A DNA stretch of 64,000 nucleotides. Origin: Bacteroidales bacterium UBA5349 (GTDB taxonomy: Bacteria > Bacteroidota > Bacteroidia > Bacteroidales > Tenuifilaceae). The notes under the pieces were generated by a model. It saw only the letters and a program-made list of their open reading frames with translations, had not been told where the DNA came from and made no database searches. Shown one piece after another: positions 44,694 through 53,128 of the stretch (position 1 is the stretch's first letter; each line of letters starts with the position of its first letter). The translations under genes were made by a program, and so were the position numbers. Location: NCBI GenBank assembly GCA_002410065.1, contig DHQB01000007.1:1-64000 (forward strand), in the 5' to 3' direction.

Positions 44694-45986
44694 TTATGCT
44701 TTCCCCTTTGAAACCATAATTTCTAGAAGCAACTTATCGGTTTGGTTCATCCCCTCGGAACCAATTCTCCCTAGATTTTGAATTGTTTTCTCAACATCCT
44801 CATCAATAATCCCATCATTGGAGGAGATTACAGTACCCTCAAGCCCTAAAAGTGCCGACTGAATTGCAGAGCTAACACCTGTGCTAACCTTAAGGGCGCA
44901 ACCCTCTTTGGCACCATCACACACCATACCCGTAACATTACCCACCATATTTTTAATGGTGTATATCGTCTCGTTTAAGCCACCGCCCATTATATAGCTC
45001 ACACCACATCCAGCACCAGTAGCGGCAATAATACAGCCACACAATGCTGATAATCGGCCTAAATAAGTTTTTATATGAATTGAAACAAGATGTGATAATG
45101 CTAAGGCTCTCACCAAGGTTTCCTGATTTGCCTTTAAATATTTAGCTGCTGAATATACAGGCAGTGTTGCCGTAATCCCCTGGTTTCCACTACCTGAATT
45201 GCTCATAACCGGAAGTGTGCATCCAGACATACGCGCATCACTTGCAGCGGCCGTTAAGTACATTGCATTGTTCATTAAATCGTCTGAAAGAATGCCCTTA
45301 TCAATATAGCTCTTTAGTTTACGACCCACGCTCAATCCGTACTTTTTGCTCAAACCCTCCTGTGCTATAGTATCGTTATAATCAACAGTTTTAAGCATAA
45401 ATTCTATGTCGGCTACAGGTACTCTAGTTATAAAATTGAATATCTCCTCAATTGTTAGTGAAACTTTTTCCTTGATAGTCTCTGCTGATTCATTATTCTG
45501 CTGATTCTGATTACATTCAATTACTTCACCATTTTTTTCAACAAGCAAAATGTTAGAATGCTTCTCAGCAATAATCGCCTTTGCATATTGACCATTTGCG
45601 CCATTACAAATAGCCTCTATGTATAGTTTTTCTGTTCCTTCCTTAATCTCTATTAAAACCTTATTAGTATCAACAATGGTTTTTGCTTCATCAACAACGC
45701 TATCTGTTATTCCTGTTAAGAGTTCAAGGCAATCTGCAGATTTCCCATAAATTGCACCTAATGCTGCAGCAATATGCAAACCTATCATTCCTGTTCCTGG
45801 GATGCCAACCCCCATTCCATTTTTAAAAATATTTGCACTTAATAATAGTTTAATACTTGATGGTTTTTCGCCCAACGTTTCTCGGGCTTTGGCTACTGCC
45901 AATGCAACTGCAATGGGCTCGGTACACCCCAAAGCAGGAACTACCTCAGCTTTGAGTAAATTGATGAAAGTAGAATTGCTATGCAT
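44694..45986 (-). CDS. L-cysteine desulfidase / L-serine dehydratase alpha-like Fe-S enzyme (CyuA/YhaM family)
   Basis: 430 residues of the UPF0597/CdsB-CyuA family. Signatures: GCTEPIAVALAVA (Cys21), MSGCTLPVMSNSGSGNQG (about 245), and cysteine-containing loops in SALCGCIIAATGAGCG and VCDGAKEGCALKVSTG. Together these supply ligands for a [4Fe-4S] cluster. Family members break down L-cysteine to sulfide, ammonia and pyruvate (or L-serine to pyruvate and ammonia) under anaerobic conditions. Cytoplasmic, oxygen-sensitive. It is convergent with the malic enzyme gene; no cysteine permease (CyuP) is adjacent. Confidence 0.9.
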   Translation of the reverse strand: MHSNSTFINLLKAEVVPALGCTEPIAVALAVAKARETLGEKPSSIKLLLSANIFKNGMGVGIPGTGMIGLHIAAALGAIYGKSADCLELLTGITDSVVDEAKTIVDTNKVLIEIKEGTEKLYIEAICNGANGQYAKAIIAEKHSNILLVEKNGEVIECNQNQQNNESAETIKEKVSLTIEEIFNFITRVPVADIEFMLKTVDYNDTIAQEGLSKKYGLSVGRKLKSYIDKGILSDDLMNNAMYLTAAASDARMSGCTLPVMSNSGSGNQGITATLPVYSAAKYLKANQETLVRALALSHLVSIHIKTYLGRLSALCGCIIAATGAGCGVSYIMGGGLNETIYTIKNMVGNVTGMVCDGAKEGCALKVSTGVSSAIQSALLGLEGTVISSNDGIIDEDVEKTIQNLGRIGSEGMNQTDKLLLEIMVSKGKA

Positions 45987-46043
45987 CTGTATTTGTTATG
46001 ATAAGTTTAGCCGCAAAAGTATTAACTAAAAATAAATAAAGCA

Positions 46044-46069
46044 TGAAAAAAAACAGCCCAGAGGCTGTT
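46044..46069 (-). terminator. Terminator after the GIN-domain gene
   Basis: 7-bp stem AACAGCC / GGCTGTT (46052-46058 and 46063-46069) with a 4-nt loop and an eight-T run on the - strand. Confidence 0.8.
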
Positions 46070-46081
46070 ATTGAGCATGGG

Positions 46082-46762
46082 CTATTGTTCTAGCACAGTT
46101 GCACCAAGGCCTGTTTTTATCTTCTTTTGATTTGGACTACCCGTTAATGTTAACGTTGCTCCAGTTCTTACGTTGGCTTCAACCAACTCTTTTGCGGTAA
46201 CTTTTGCAATTCCCTTTGTTGAAACAGTAACAAAGGCACTATCAGCCTGAAGTTCTAAAGCAGAAAGATTACCACCAGTGGCAATTCGAGCCTCATATGC
46301 ACCCAGTTTTCCGCTAATTCGAGCCAAGCCTCCTTTATCAGCAGAAACATCGAGGGTTCGCAAATCAACAATTGCATTAATCTCGCCATTGGTTGTGGCA
46401 TTCACAACTAACTTATCTCCCATTAATGTATCCTGAAAGCTAAGCCTACCCGAAGCACTAACGTATATATCGCGAAGTTGGCTGTAGGTTAAAAAAACAT
46501 CAATGGTAACATCCTTATAAACTCCCCTTCTAAGAGTTATTTCAAGGGTTTTACCAGTTACTTCGGTAATAACATCATCCATTGAAATACCTGTGCTCAC
46601 AATACGTGCGCTTAGCTCATCGCCATGGGTTAAGAATACACTAACCTGATTGGTTACTTTAAGTTTATCAAAAAAAGGTAAACTCCGGATATTTTCATTC
46701 TGTGCTAAGGTGATTATTGTAAATCCCATTACAAGGGAAAGCAATGCAAAAATTTTTCTCAT
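46082..46762 (-). CDS. Exported DUF2807 (head GIN) domain protein
   Basis: 226 residues from the ATG at 46762, chosen because MRKIFALLSLVMGF is a normal signal peptide start; 46798 is the alternative. After the signal (cleaved around TLAQ-NEN) the rest is a right-handed beta-helix-like domain of the DUF2807 family: LTYSQLRDIYVSASGRLSF, LVVNATTNGEINAIVDLRTLDVSADKGGLARISGKLG and related repeats. In Bacteroidota these are putative cell-surface/adhesin-like proteins of unsettled function. Single gene with terminator. Confidence 0.82.
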   Translation of the reverse strand: MRKIFALLSLVMGFTIITLAQNENIRSLPFFDKLKVTNQVSVFLTHGDELSARIVSTGISMDDVITEVTGKTLEITLRRGVYKDVTIDVFLTYSQLRDIYVSASGRLSFQDTLMGDKLVVNATTNGEINAIVDLRTLDVSADKGGLARISGKLGAYEARIATGGNLSALELQADSAFVTVSTKGIAKVTAKELVEANVRTGATLTLTGSPNQKKIKTGLGATVLEQ

Positions 46763-46977
46763 AATTATGTATTGTTTTAGTTGAGTTACTGCCAGCAAAC
46801 TTAGTGCAAAACTATCGTTTAGATTAATAAAAAGTATTAAAGTTTAATAATTAAAGCCCTATGAAAATCTATTTTAGGTATAACAAAAACGATGTGAGCG
46901 ACTTTGATTAATAAAGGGGTGCGCTTACTTGAACAATTTTATAACACATATGTTATTAAGTTATAAATGATTAAAAA

Positions 46978-47451
46978 ATGGAGTTTATTAAGCATATAGT
47001 ATTTATCACGCTTTTAACGGTTGTTGTGGTTAATGCAAAAGCACAAGATAATAGGAATAAAATGAGTACTAAAGAGTTGAAAAGCAAGCTAACCCAAATT
47101 GAGTTTTATGTTACTCAGGAAAAGGGAACTGAAAGGCCATTTACCGGAAAGTATTGGAACTTTTTTGATAAAGGTATTTACCACTGTGTAGTTTGCGACA
47201 CCCCCCTTTTTGAGTCGGATACAAAGTTCGATTCGAGTTGCGGGTGGCCTAGTTTTAACAACTCAGACTTTAAGAATAACATTGTTGAAAAAACTGACTT
47301 AGCCCACGGAATGGTAAGGACAGAGGTACTCTGCAAGAGTTGCAACGCACACCTTGGGCATGTATTTAACGATGGGCCAAAGCCTACAGGTATTCGTTAT
47401 TGTATTAATTCAGCTTCACTTAAATTTAAGGGTAGCAATGAGCGTAAATAA
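46978..47451 (+). CDS. msrB: Periplasmic peptide-methionine (R)-S-oxide reductase
   Basis: 157 residues including an N-terminal signal peptide (cleaved near AKAQ, residue 23), so the enzyme is exported rather than cytoplasmic. MsrB hallmarks: zinc cysteines Cys70/Cys73 (CVVC) and Cys119/Cys122 (CKSC), the HLGHVFNDGP segment (about 125-134), the catalytic Cys142 in RYCINSASLKF and the recycling-Cys candidate Cys88 in SSCGWPSF. It repairs methionine-R-sulfoxide in envelope proteins. The next gene overlaps its 3' end, implying one transcript. Confidence 0.93.
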   Translation: MEFIKHIVFITLLTVVVVNAKAQDNRNKMSTKELKSKLTQIEFYVTQEKGTERPFTGKYWNFFDKGIYHCVVCDTPLFESDTKFDSSCGWPSFNNSDFKNNIVEKTDLAHGMVRTEVLCKSCNAHLGHVFNDGPKPTGIRYCINSASLKFKGSNERK

Positions 47452-48055
47452 AATGAAACCAAAAGTTTTTAGAATAGCAGCATTTCCGTTAAACCTAATA
47501 CTGCTCCCTGGAGAAGAGATTCCGCTTCGGATTTTTGAGCCAAGGTACAAGCAGCTTATCGAGGAGTGTATGGACGCATCGCTACCCTTTGGAATACCAT
47601 ACCTAAATAACGGGGAAATTGATAAAATTGGAAGTGAGGTTGAAATTGTAAAACTTGTTGGCAGAAATGCCAATGACGATTTGGTGGTTTTGATTAGAGG
47701 AAAATCGCTATTCCAAACCATAGACTATTTTCCCATTTTAACAGACAAACTTTATGGTGGTACCGTATCGGTGCCTCTGAGTACTGATTTTACAACTACA
47801 AATCCTGAGGTTGTTGTAAAAGTTAAGAAATTGAAACTTAATATCAGTAATGAACTGGGAACATTTGTTAGGGGTAATGGTGTCAACATGCTAGATATTG
47901 CTAGGACCATAATGCTAAAATCGGACGAAAAGTATAAACTCCTATCACTACCAAATAGTACTACCCGTGAGCAGTTTATAGTCAACCAACTAACATTTGT
48001 TGAGATGATTAGGCATCAAGAAACAAAATTGGAGAATAACTTTCAGCTGAATTGA
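47438..48055 (+). CDS. LON peptidase substrate-binding domain protein
   Basis: About 205 residues from the ATG at 47438 (overlapping msrB by 14 nt); the ATG at 47453 is an equally good start, and the ATG at 47354 is out of keeping with the family. The protein is a stand-alone LON N-terminal domain: FRIAAFPLNLILLPGEEIPLRIFEPRYKQLIEEC (about residues 9-42), followed by VEIVKLV and a helical tail. It has no ATPase or protease part, so it probably binds protein substrates or partners in the cytoplasm. Cotranscribed with msrB, which acts in a different compartment. Confidence 0.85.
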   Translation: MSVNKMKPKVFRIAAFPLNLILLPGEEIPLRIFEPRYKQLIEECMDASLPFGIPYLNNGEIDKIGSEVEIVKLVGRNANDDLVVLIRGKSLFQTIDYFPILTDKLYGGTVSVPLSTDFTTTNPEVVVKVKKLKLNISNELGTFVRGNGVNMLDIARTIMLKSDEKYKLLSLPNSTTREQFIVNQLTFVEMIRHQETKLENNFQLN

Positions 48056-48167
48056 TAAGAGATTAACCTATCACCTAATAACCCAAATTGTTTCCCAAAT
48101 GGGGAAAGAATGAAAAAGGGTCACTGCAAACAAATGGAGACCTCTGACTAGCGATTAAATAAAAAAA

Positions 48168-48362
48168 CTACTCTTTTCTCTTTTGCCTATAATAGGTAAT
48201 GATATGAACAATAGCCACACCCGCTGACATACCAAACACAAAGATTAGCCAAAATCCTGCTTCCGTGGGTTTCGATGATATTTTTTCGTTGAAAGTAAAT
48301 AGCATGCCCAGGGTAATAATTACCATTGCTATTGATTGTGTGATTCCATTTCTCCGTTTCAT
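48168..48362 (-). CDS. Small two-helix membrane protein
   Basis: 64 residues. Two hydrophobic helices (about 9-24 and 34-56) are separated by a polar NEKISSKPTE loop, with a basic N-terminus MKRRNG and tail YYRQKRKE. Family not recognised. Start and composition look like a real inner-membrane protein. It lies downstream of the serine hydrolase gene on the same strand (98-nt gap). Confidence 0.55.
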   Translation of the reverse strand: MKRRNGITQSIAMVIITLGMLFTFNEKISSKPTEAGFWLIFVFGMSAGVAIVHIITYYRQKRKE

Positions 48363-48460
48363 CGCTTTTAGGTTTTGTTAATGTTTATATTGATAAAGGA
48401 TAAGGGTAATACTATATTACTAGAAGTTATTTAACTTGAATGTGAGGCTATAGTCACAAT

Positions 48461-49843
48461 CTAGTATATACGACTATTTATCAACTTTGTAAAACCCCAG
48501 CATTCCCATGGTCTAGTTGGCTTTTGGAATGTATCCTGCAATTCAACACTAGTAACTAACTTGGGCGAATACGGACTAATTGGGAATACCTGTGGCCATT
48601 CATCAACCCTGTCCAAAGCCCGAGCCATCATCCTATTCACCTCATAAGGGAATCGTGAACCAACCCAAGGGCTTGTATTGGTTATAAATACATACGAAAA
48701 CCCATCACTACGGGAAATAGCAAGCGCTGAGCTTCCTGCAAACGAACCTGTTCGCCATCTTGTACCATCAATTGATACCCATCGCCATCCTAAAGGATGC
48801 ATGCCTGGCTCTGAATGCGCTAATAAAGCAGCCGATTCAGTCGATATAATTCCCCCCTCACGCTCTGGGTCAATTAAACCTAAGAATTTTATAAGGCTTA
48901 CCGACGATATTACCCAACCGCCAGCGGCTCCAAGGGTTCTCACATCGTTACCTCCCCTACTCTTTAGTACCATTTTGGCCTCACCATCAAACGCAGGAAC
49001 TTGCAATGCTTCAGGAACTTCATAGTACCTTGCCTCCAGAGGGTATCTCAAACTATCATAGTTGTGGGCAATAAAAGCATCATAAATACCATTTGGGTTA
49101 AAAATATTTTGTGTAACATACGCTTCATAGGAGATCCCCGAAACATCCTCTATAACGCTTTCGAGGATTAAGTATCCTAAGTTGCTATATGAACTGTGGG
49201 TTCCTGGCGTGAAATGCAATCGCTTAGCTAAAGCAAACTGAATTATATCTATCTTTTTTAAAGGCAATTCAATACCCTGCTGCCGAGCAATGGATTCAGC
49301 CATAAATAGGTGATCGCCCCATCGCGAAGTCCACCCTCCAGAGTGATTTAAAAGTTGCTTAACGGTTATCTGCTCTACTCTGCTATCAATATATCCATAC
49401 TGACTTTTATCGTTTAAAATCCCTTCTACTCCAAACACTTTACTATCAAGTCTCAATCGCCCTGTCTCAACCAATTTCATTACAGCAGAAGCAGTAATTA
49501 GCTTCGAAACGCTAGCCACTCTCATAAGATGGTAGGGCTGCATTAGCTCTTGCTCTTCACGATTGGCATATCCAAAACCCTTTGCATAAACAAGTTTACC
49601 GTCTTTAGCTATGGCAACTGAGGCTCCGGTCACTCCCCAATGGGAAATAAAACGGGTTACGGTTTGCTCAAATGATGAAAATTTCTCGAAATCGAATAAA
49701 TCATTTGAAAGATCAGTTATGGGGAAAGTAGGAATACTTTCATCAGGCTTTTCTTCCTCGTTCCTTAATGAGTATCCAAAAGTTAAATCGAAAAGAGAAA
49801 ATAATAGTAAAAATGAAATGAATATAGCTGTTTTCTTAATCAT
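48461..49843 (-). CDS. Exported serine hydrolase (class C beta-lactamase/PBP4-like family)
   Basis: 460 residues with a signal peptide (about 1-23). Beta-lactamase family motifs: Ser111-Val-Ser-Lys114 (SxxK), Tyr219-Ser-Asn221 in SSYSNLGY and a Gly-Ser-x-Ala-Gly stretch (RTGSFAGS, about 375) at the usual third-motif position. The family includes esterases, D-aminopeptidases and PBPs; nothing marks this one as an antibiotic-hydrolysing enzyme. Predicted periplasmic. Single or two-gene unit with the small membrane protein downstream. Confidence 0.85.
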   Translation of the reverse strand: MIKKTAIFISFLLLFSLFDLTFGYSLRNEEEKPDESIPTFPITDLSNDLFDFEKFSSFEQTVTRFISHWGVTGASVAIAKDGKLVYAKGFGYANREEQELMQPYHLMRVASVSKLITASAVMKLVETGRLRLDSKVFGVEGILNDKSQYGYIDSRVEQITVKQLLNHSGGWTSRWGDHLFMAESIARQQGIELPLKKIDIIQFALAKRLHFTPGTHSSYSNLGYLILESVIEDVSGISYEAYVTQNIFNPNGIYDAFIAHNYDSLRYPLEARYYEVPEALQVPAFDGEAKMVLKSRGGNDVRTLGAAGGWVISSVSLIKFLGLIDPEREGGIISTESAALLAHSEPGMHPLGWRWVSIDGTRWRTGSFAGSSALAISRSDGFSYVFITNTSPWVGSRFPYEVNRMMARALDRVDEWPQVFPISPYSPKLVTSVELQDTFQKPTRPWECWGFTKLINSRIY

Positions 49844-50073
49844 CTTTAATTGAAATTTAACCTATAGAGCTAACCCAATGGCTTATACGGTGCAAAGTTA
49901 ATACGATAAAACAGAAAAGTCAAAGGTTAGTTGCGATTAGTTACAAACAATTTGAAATACTTATGCATTCGCCAGTATTTAACTGCTAATAATCAATATG
50001 TTAAGTGCGGAAATAAATTCAAGGAAAATAATTGTCTTTTGGATAAAAGTTGCTCATTAACACCAATAAGTAA

Positions 50074-51108
50074 TTAGGCCAAAAGTTCTTTAATTTTTGC
50101 AACAAAATTTTTAATGTCATCCTCCGTCGTATCCCACGATGTCATCCACCTAACCTCAGATTTTTCGTTGTCCCAAGTATAGAAGAAATACTCGGCTTGC
50201 AACTTCTCAATTATACTTTTGGGGATAATGGCAAATACCCCATTAACCTGAACAGGTTGAGTAACTTTTACCTGGGGAACTGACTCTAGTTGAGCTGCCA
50301 AAATTTTTGCCATCCTGTTTGCGTGACTTGCTGTTTTATGCCATTGATTATTGGAAAGATAGGCAGTAAACTGGGCAGAAATATACCGCATTTTTGAGGC
50401 CAACTGCAAACCTTGCTTACGCGTATACATGAACTCTTTGGCCAAATCTGGGTTAAAAAACACAACCGCTTCGCCATACATCATCCCATTCTTTGTGCCT
50501 CCAAACGATAGGATATCAACGCCTGCGTCGGTGGTAAACTCTTTAAAACTCTTGTCAAGTGCCGCAGCAGCATTTGCAATTCTAGCGCCATCCATGTGCA
50601 AATACATATTATGCTGATGAGCAAAATTGGCCAGAGTTCTAACCTCATCGGGTGTGTAAAGAGTACCCAATTCAGTTGGCTGAGATATTGAAATAACCTT
50701 CGGTTGTGAATGGTGCTGGAAACCAAATCCATGCATATGCTTTTGGACTAAATCAACAGTGAGTTTCCCATCGGGCGTAGACACAGTAAGAAGTTTGCAG
50801 CCTGTAAACCGCTCAGGGGCACCACATTCATCAACATTAATATGAGCTGTATCTGGTGTAATAACTGCGTGATATGGTTGGGTTGCTGCTTTTATACCTA
50901 GCACATTAGCTGCCGAGCCAATAAAAACAAAGAAAACCTCAACGTGATTTCCAAAAAGGGTTTTAAATACTTTTGTTGCCTCCTCAGTATATGGATCGTC
51001 GCCATAGGCAATGGTGTGCCCATGGTTTACGCTATTCATTGCCTCAAGAATATTTGGGTGAACACCCGAATTGTTATCACTTGCAAATCCGCGCTTGTTC
51101 TGGTTCAT
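50074..51108 (-). CDS. Low-specificity L-threonine aldolase / beta-eliminating lyase family
   Basis: 344 residues, PLP fold type I. Motifs: SDNNSGVHP (about 10-18), HMDGARIANA (Asp173 contacting the pyridine nitrogen) and the PLP lysine Lys206 in SFGGTKNGMMYGEA. It cleaves threonine or allo-threonine to glycine and acetaldehyde. Cytoplasmic. 59 nt downstream of argS on the same strand, so possible cotranscription. Confidence 0.9.
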   Translation of the reverse strand: MNQNKRGFASDNNSGVHPNILEAMNSVNHGHTIAYGDDPYTEEATKVFKTLFGNHVEVFFVFIGSAANVLGIKAATQPYHAVITPDTAHINVDECGAPERFTGCKLLTVSTPDGKLTVDLVQKHMHGFGFQHHSQPKVISISQPTELGTLYTPDEVRTLANFAHQHNMYLHMDGARIANAAAALDKSFKEFTTDAGVDILSFGGTKNGMMYGEAVVFFNPDLAKEFMYTRKQGLQLASKMRYISAQFTAYLSNNQWHKTASHANRMAKILAAQLESVPQVKVTQPVQVNGVFAIIPKSIIEKLQAEYFFYTWDNEKSEVRWMTSWDTTEDDIKNFVAKIKELLA

Positions 51109-51167
51109 CTTTTTTTGTTTTTTGTACTTTAATCTGACTAGATCAATTAAAAAAAGTTTACAATCCT

Positions 51168-52958
51168 CTACATCCTATTGGGAACATCAATACCCAACAG
51201 CCACATTGACAAGCGGATTGCATTAGCTACTTCGTGAGAAATTAATAGCCGTGCTTGCCTTACCTTTTCATCTTCCTCTTTAATGATGAAGAAATCGTGG
51301 TAGAATTGGTTATACTCCTTGGAAAGTTCATAGGCAAAATTTGCCAATAGTGCAGGACTAAGTATCTCGGCAGCCTGCTTAACTACACTGGGAAAAGCAG
51401 ATACCAATTGGATTAGCTCGCGCTCTTTACCGGAGAGTTCAACTGGATTAATGGAATGGGGAATTACAATTCCAACCTCGATAGCCTTGCGAAGCACTGA
51501 CTGAATACGTGCATGGGTATACTGGATAAATGGCCCTGTATTTCCATTAAAATCAATTGATTCCTTTGGGTTAAAGGTCATATTTTTCTTTGGATCAACC
51601 TTAAGTATAAAATACTTAAGTGCTCCTAAACCAATCATTGTAACAATTTCTGAGGCCTCTTTGGCATTGAGTTCATTTAACTTACCCAACTCTTGCGACA
51701 TCTCCTGAGCTGTTGATACCATCTCCTCAACCAAATCGTCGGCATCCACAACTTTCCCTTCCCGTGATTTCATCTTCCCTTCAGGCAGCTGAACCATTCC
51801 ATATGATAGATGGTATAGGTGGTCGGTCCATTTGTAGTCCAACTTTAGCAATACAAGTTTAAGTACGTTAAAATGGTATTCCTGTTCATTACCAACAACA
51901 TAGATATGATCATCGAGATGATACTCATTAAACCGCTGAACTGCTGTACCAATATCTTGAGTCATGTAAACCGATGTACCATCTGCCCGCAGCAATAGCT
52001 TCTCGTCTAAACCATGATCATTTAAATCAATCCAAACAGAGCCATCAGGCTTTTTAACAAATACTCCTTTTGCTAAGCCTTCGTTTACAATACTTTTACC
52101 AAGCAAATAGGTTTCTGACTCGTAATAAACTTTATCAAATTCAATCCCGAGTGCACTATAGGTTACATCAAATCCAGTGTAAACCCACTGATTCATTGTT
52201 TGCCAAAGCGAATAAACCTCCGAGTCCTTTGCTTCCCACTTTAGGAGCATCTCCTGAGCTTCAAGTATAATTGGTGCTTTTGTCTTTGCTTCCTCCTCAC
52301 TCATTCCCTTGGCTTGTAGCTCCTCTATTTGCTTTTTATATTCTTTATCAAAAAGGACATAGTAATCGCCTACCAAATGATCTCCTTTCTTTCCACTGTT
52401 CTCTGGTGTTTCTCCTTTACCAAATTTTTGCCATGCCAGCATGGACTTGCAGATATGGATTCCCCTATCGTTTACCAAATTTACTTTGATTACCTTATCA
52501 CCATTGGCCTGTAAAATGCGCGATATAGAAAATCCGAGCAGGTTATTGCGAATATGGCCAAGGTGCAGGGGTTTGTTCGTATTTGGTGATGAAAATTCGA
52601 CCATTTTAGTTTTACCAGAGGAATCTGATTTTGCATAACCAAAATCAATAGTACTGGCTATAGTATTTAACGTATTACACCAAAAGGTATAGCTTAGCGA
52701 TAAATTCAAAAAGCCTTTTACAACATTAAATGAAGTTATGGCCTTTGATGATGAAACCAAACGCTCTCCAATTTCTTGAGCAGTAACCTCGGGGTTTTTC
52801 TTCGAAATTTTAAGCAAAGGGAAGACAACTAGCGTAAAATCGCCCTCAAACTCGCGCTTAGTTTTTTGTATTTGTACTAGATTTAGGTTTGGTAAAACAC
52901 CATAAATCTCTTCAATGGCCTTTGAAGCAGCAAGTTGTAAGGTATTCTCAATATCCAT
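51168..52958 (-). CDS. argS: Arginyl-tRNA synthetase
   Basis: 596 residues from the ATG at 52958, chosen because MDIENTLQ starts a normal ArgS N-terminal domain; the 53018 start adds 20 unrelated residues. Class I synthetase motifs: HLGH (132-135) in PNTNKPLHLGHIRNN and the KMSKS-equivalent KMKSREGK (about 400). The C-terminal anticodon-binding helical domain is intact. Essential cytoplasmic enzyme charging tRNA-Arg. Length is normal. Confidence 0.96.
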   Translation of the reverse strand: MDIENTLQLAASKAIEEIYGVLPNLNLVQIQKTKREFEGDFTLVVFPLLKISKKNPEVTAQEIGERLVSSSKAITSFNVVKGFLNLSLSYTFWCNTLNTIASTIDFGYAKSDSSGKTKMVEFSSPNTNKPLHLGHIRNNLLGFSISRILQANGDKVIKVNLVNDRGIHICKSMLAWQKFGKGETPENSGKKGDHLVGDYYVLFDKEYKKQIEELQAKGMSEEEAKTKAPIILEAQEMLLKWEAKDSEVYSLWQTMNQWVYTGFDVTYSALGIEFDKVYYESETYLLGKSIVNEGLAKGVFVKKPDGSVWIDLNDHGLDEKLLLRADGTSVYMTQDIGTAVQRFNEYHLDDHIYVVGNEQEYHFNVLKLVLLKLDYKWTDHLYHLSYGMVQLPEGKMKSREGKVVDADDLVEEMVSTAQEMSQELGKLNELNAKEASEIVTMIGLGALKYFILKVDPKKNMTFNPKESIDFNGNTGPFIQYTHARIQSVLRKAIEVGIVIPHSINPVELSGKERELIQLVSAFPSVVKQAAEILSPALLANFAYELSKEYNQFYHDFFIIKEEDEKVRQARLLISHEVANAIRLSMWLLGIDVPNRM

Positions 52959-53128
52959 TTTTACATGTATTTTAAAAACTCTGCAAAGATAATAACAATG
53001 GGCAACATATTGTACCAAGCCTAAAAATACAGAAGCGCAGCAGATTTTGCTACGCTTTTGTGTTGAAATAAACTATTGAACTTCGGATAACCTAACGATA
53101 TTAATATCTATATACAGTAAAACATTAA

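Noticed and set aside
46941..46956. ATAACACATATGTTAT, a Crp/Fnr-like inverted repeat upstream of msrB
   Set aside because: The half-sites are AAC-N6-GTT, two bases wider than the hcp operator, and there is no well-placed -7 element, so it is more likely an A/T-rich coincidence.
48441..48458. TGTGA-N8-TCACA resembling a Crp site
   Set aside because: The spacer is 8 instead of 6 nt and it lies just past a stop codon rather than at a promoter.
52070..52638. Several open frames on the + strand opposite argS
   Set aside because: They are antisense shadows of a strongly conserved gene and have no protein-like composition or start context.
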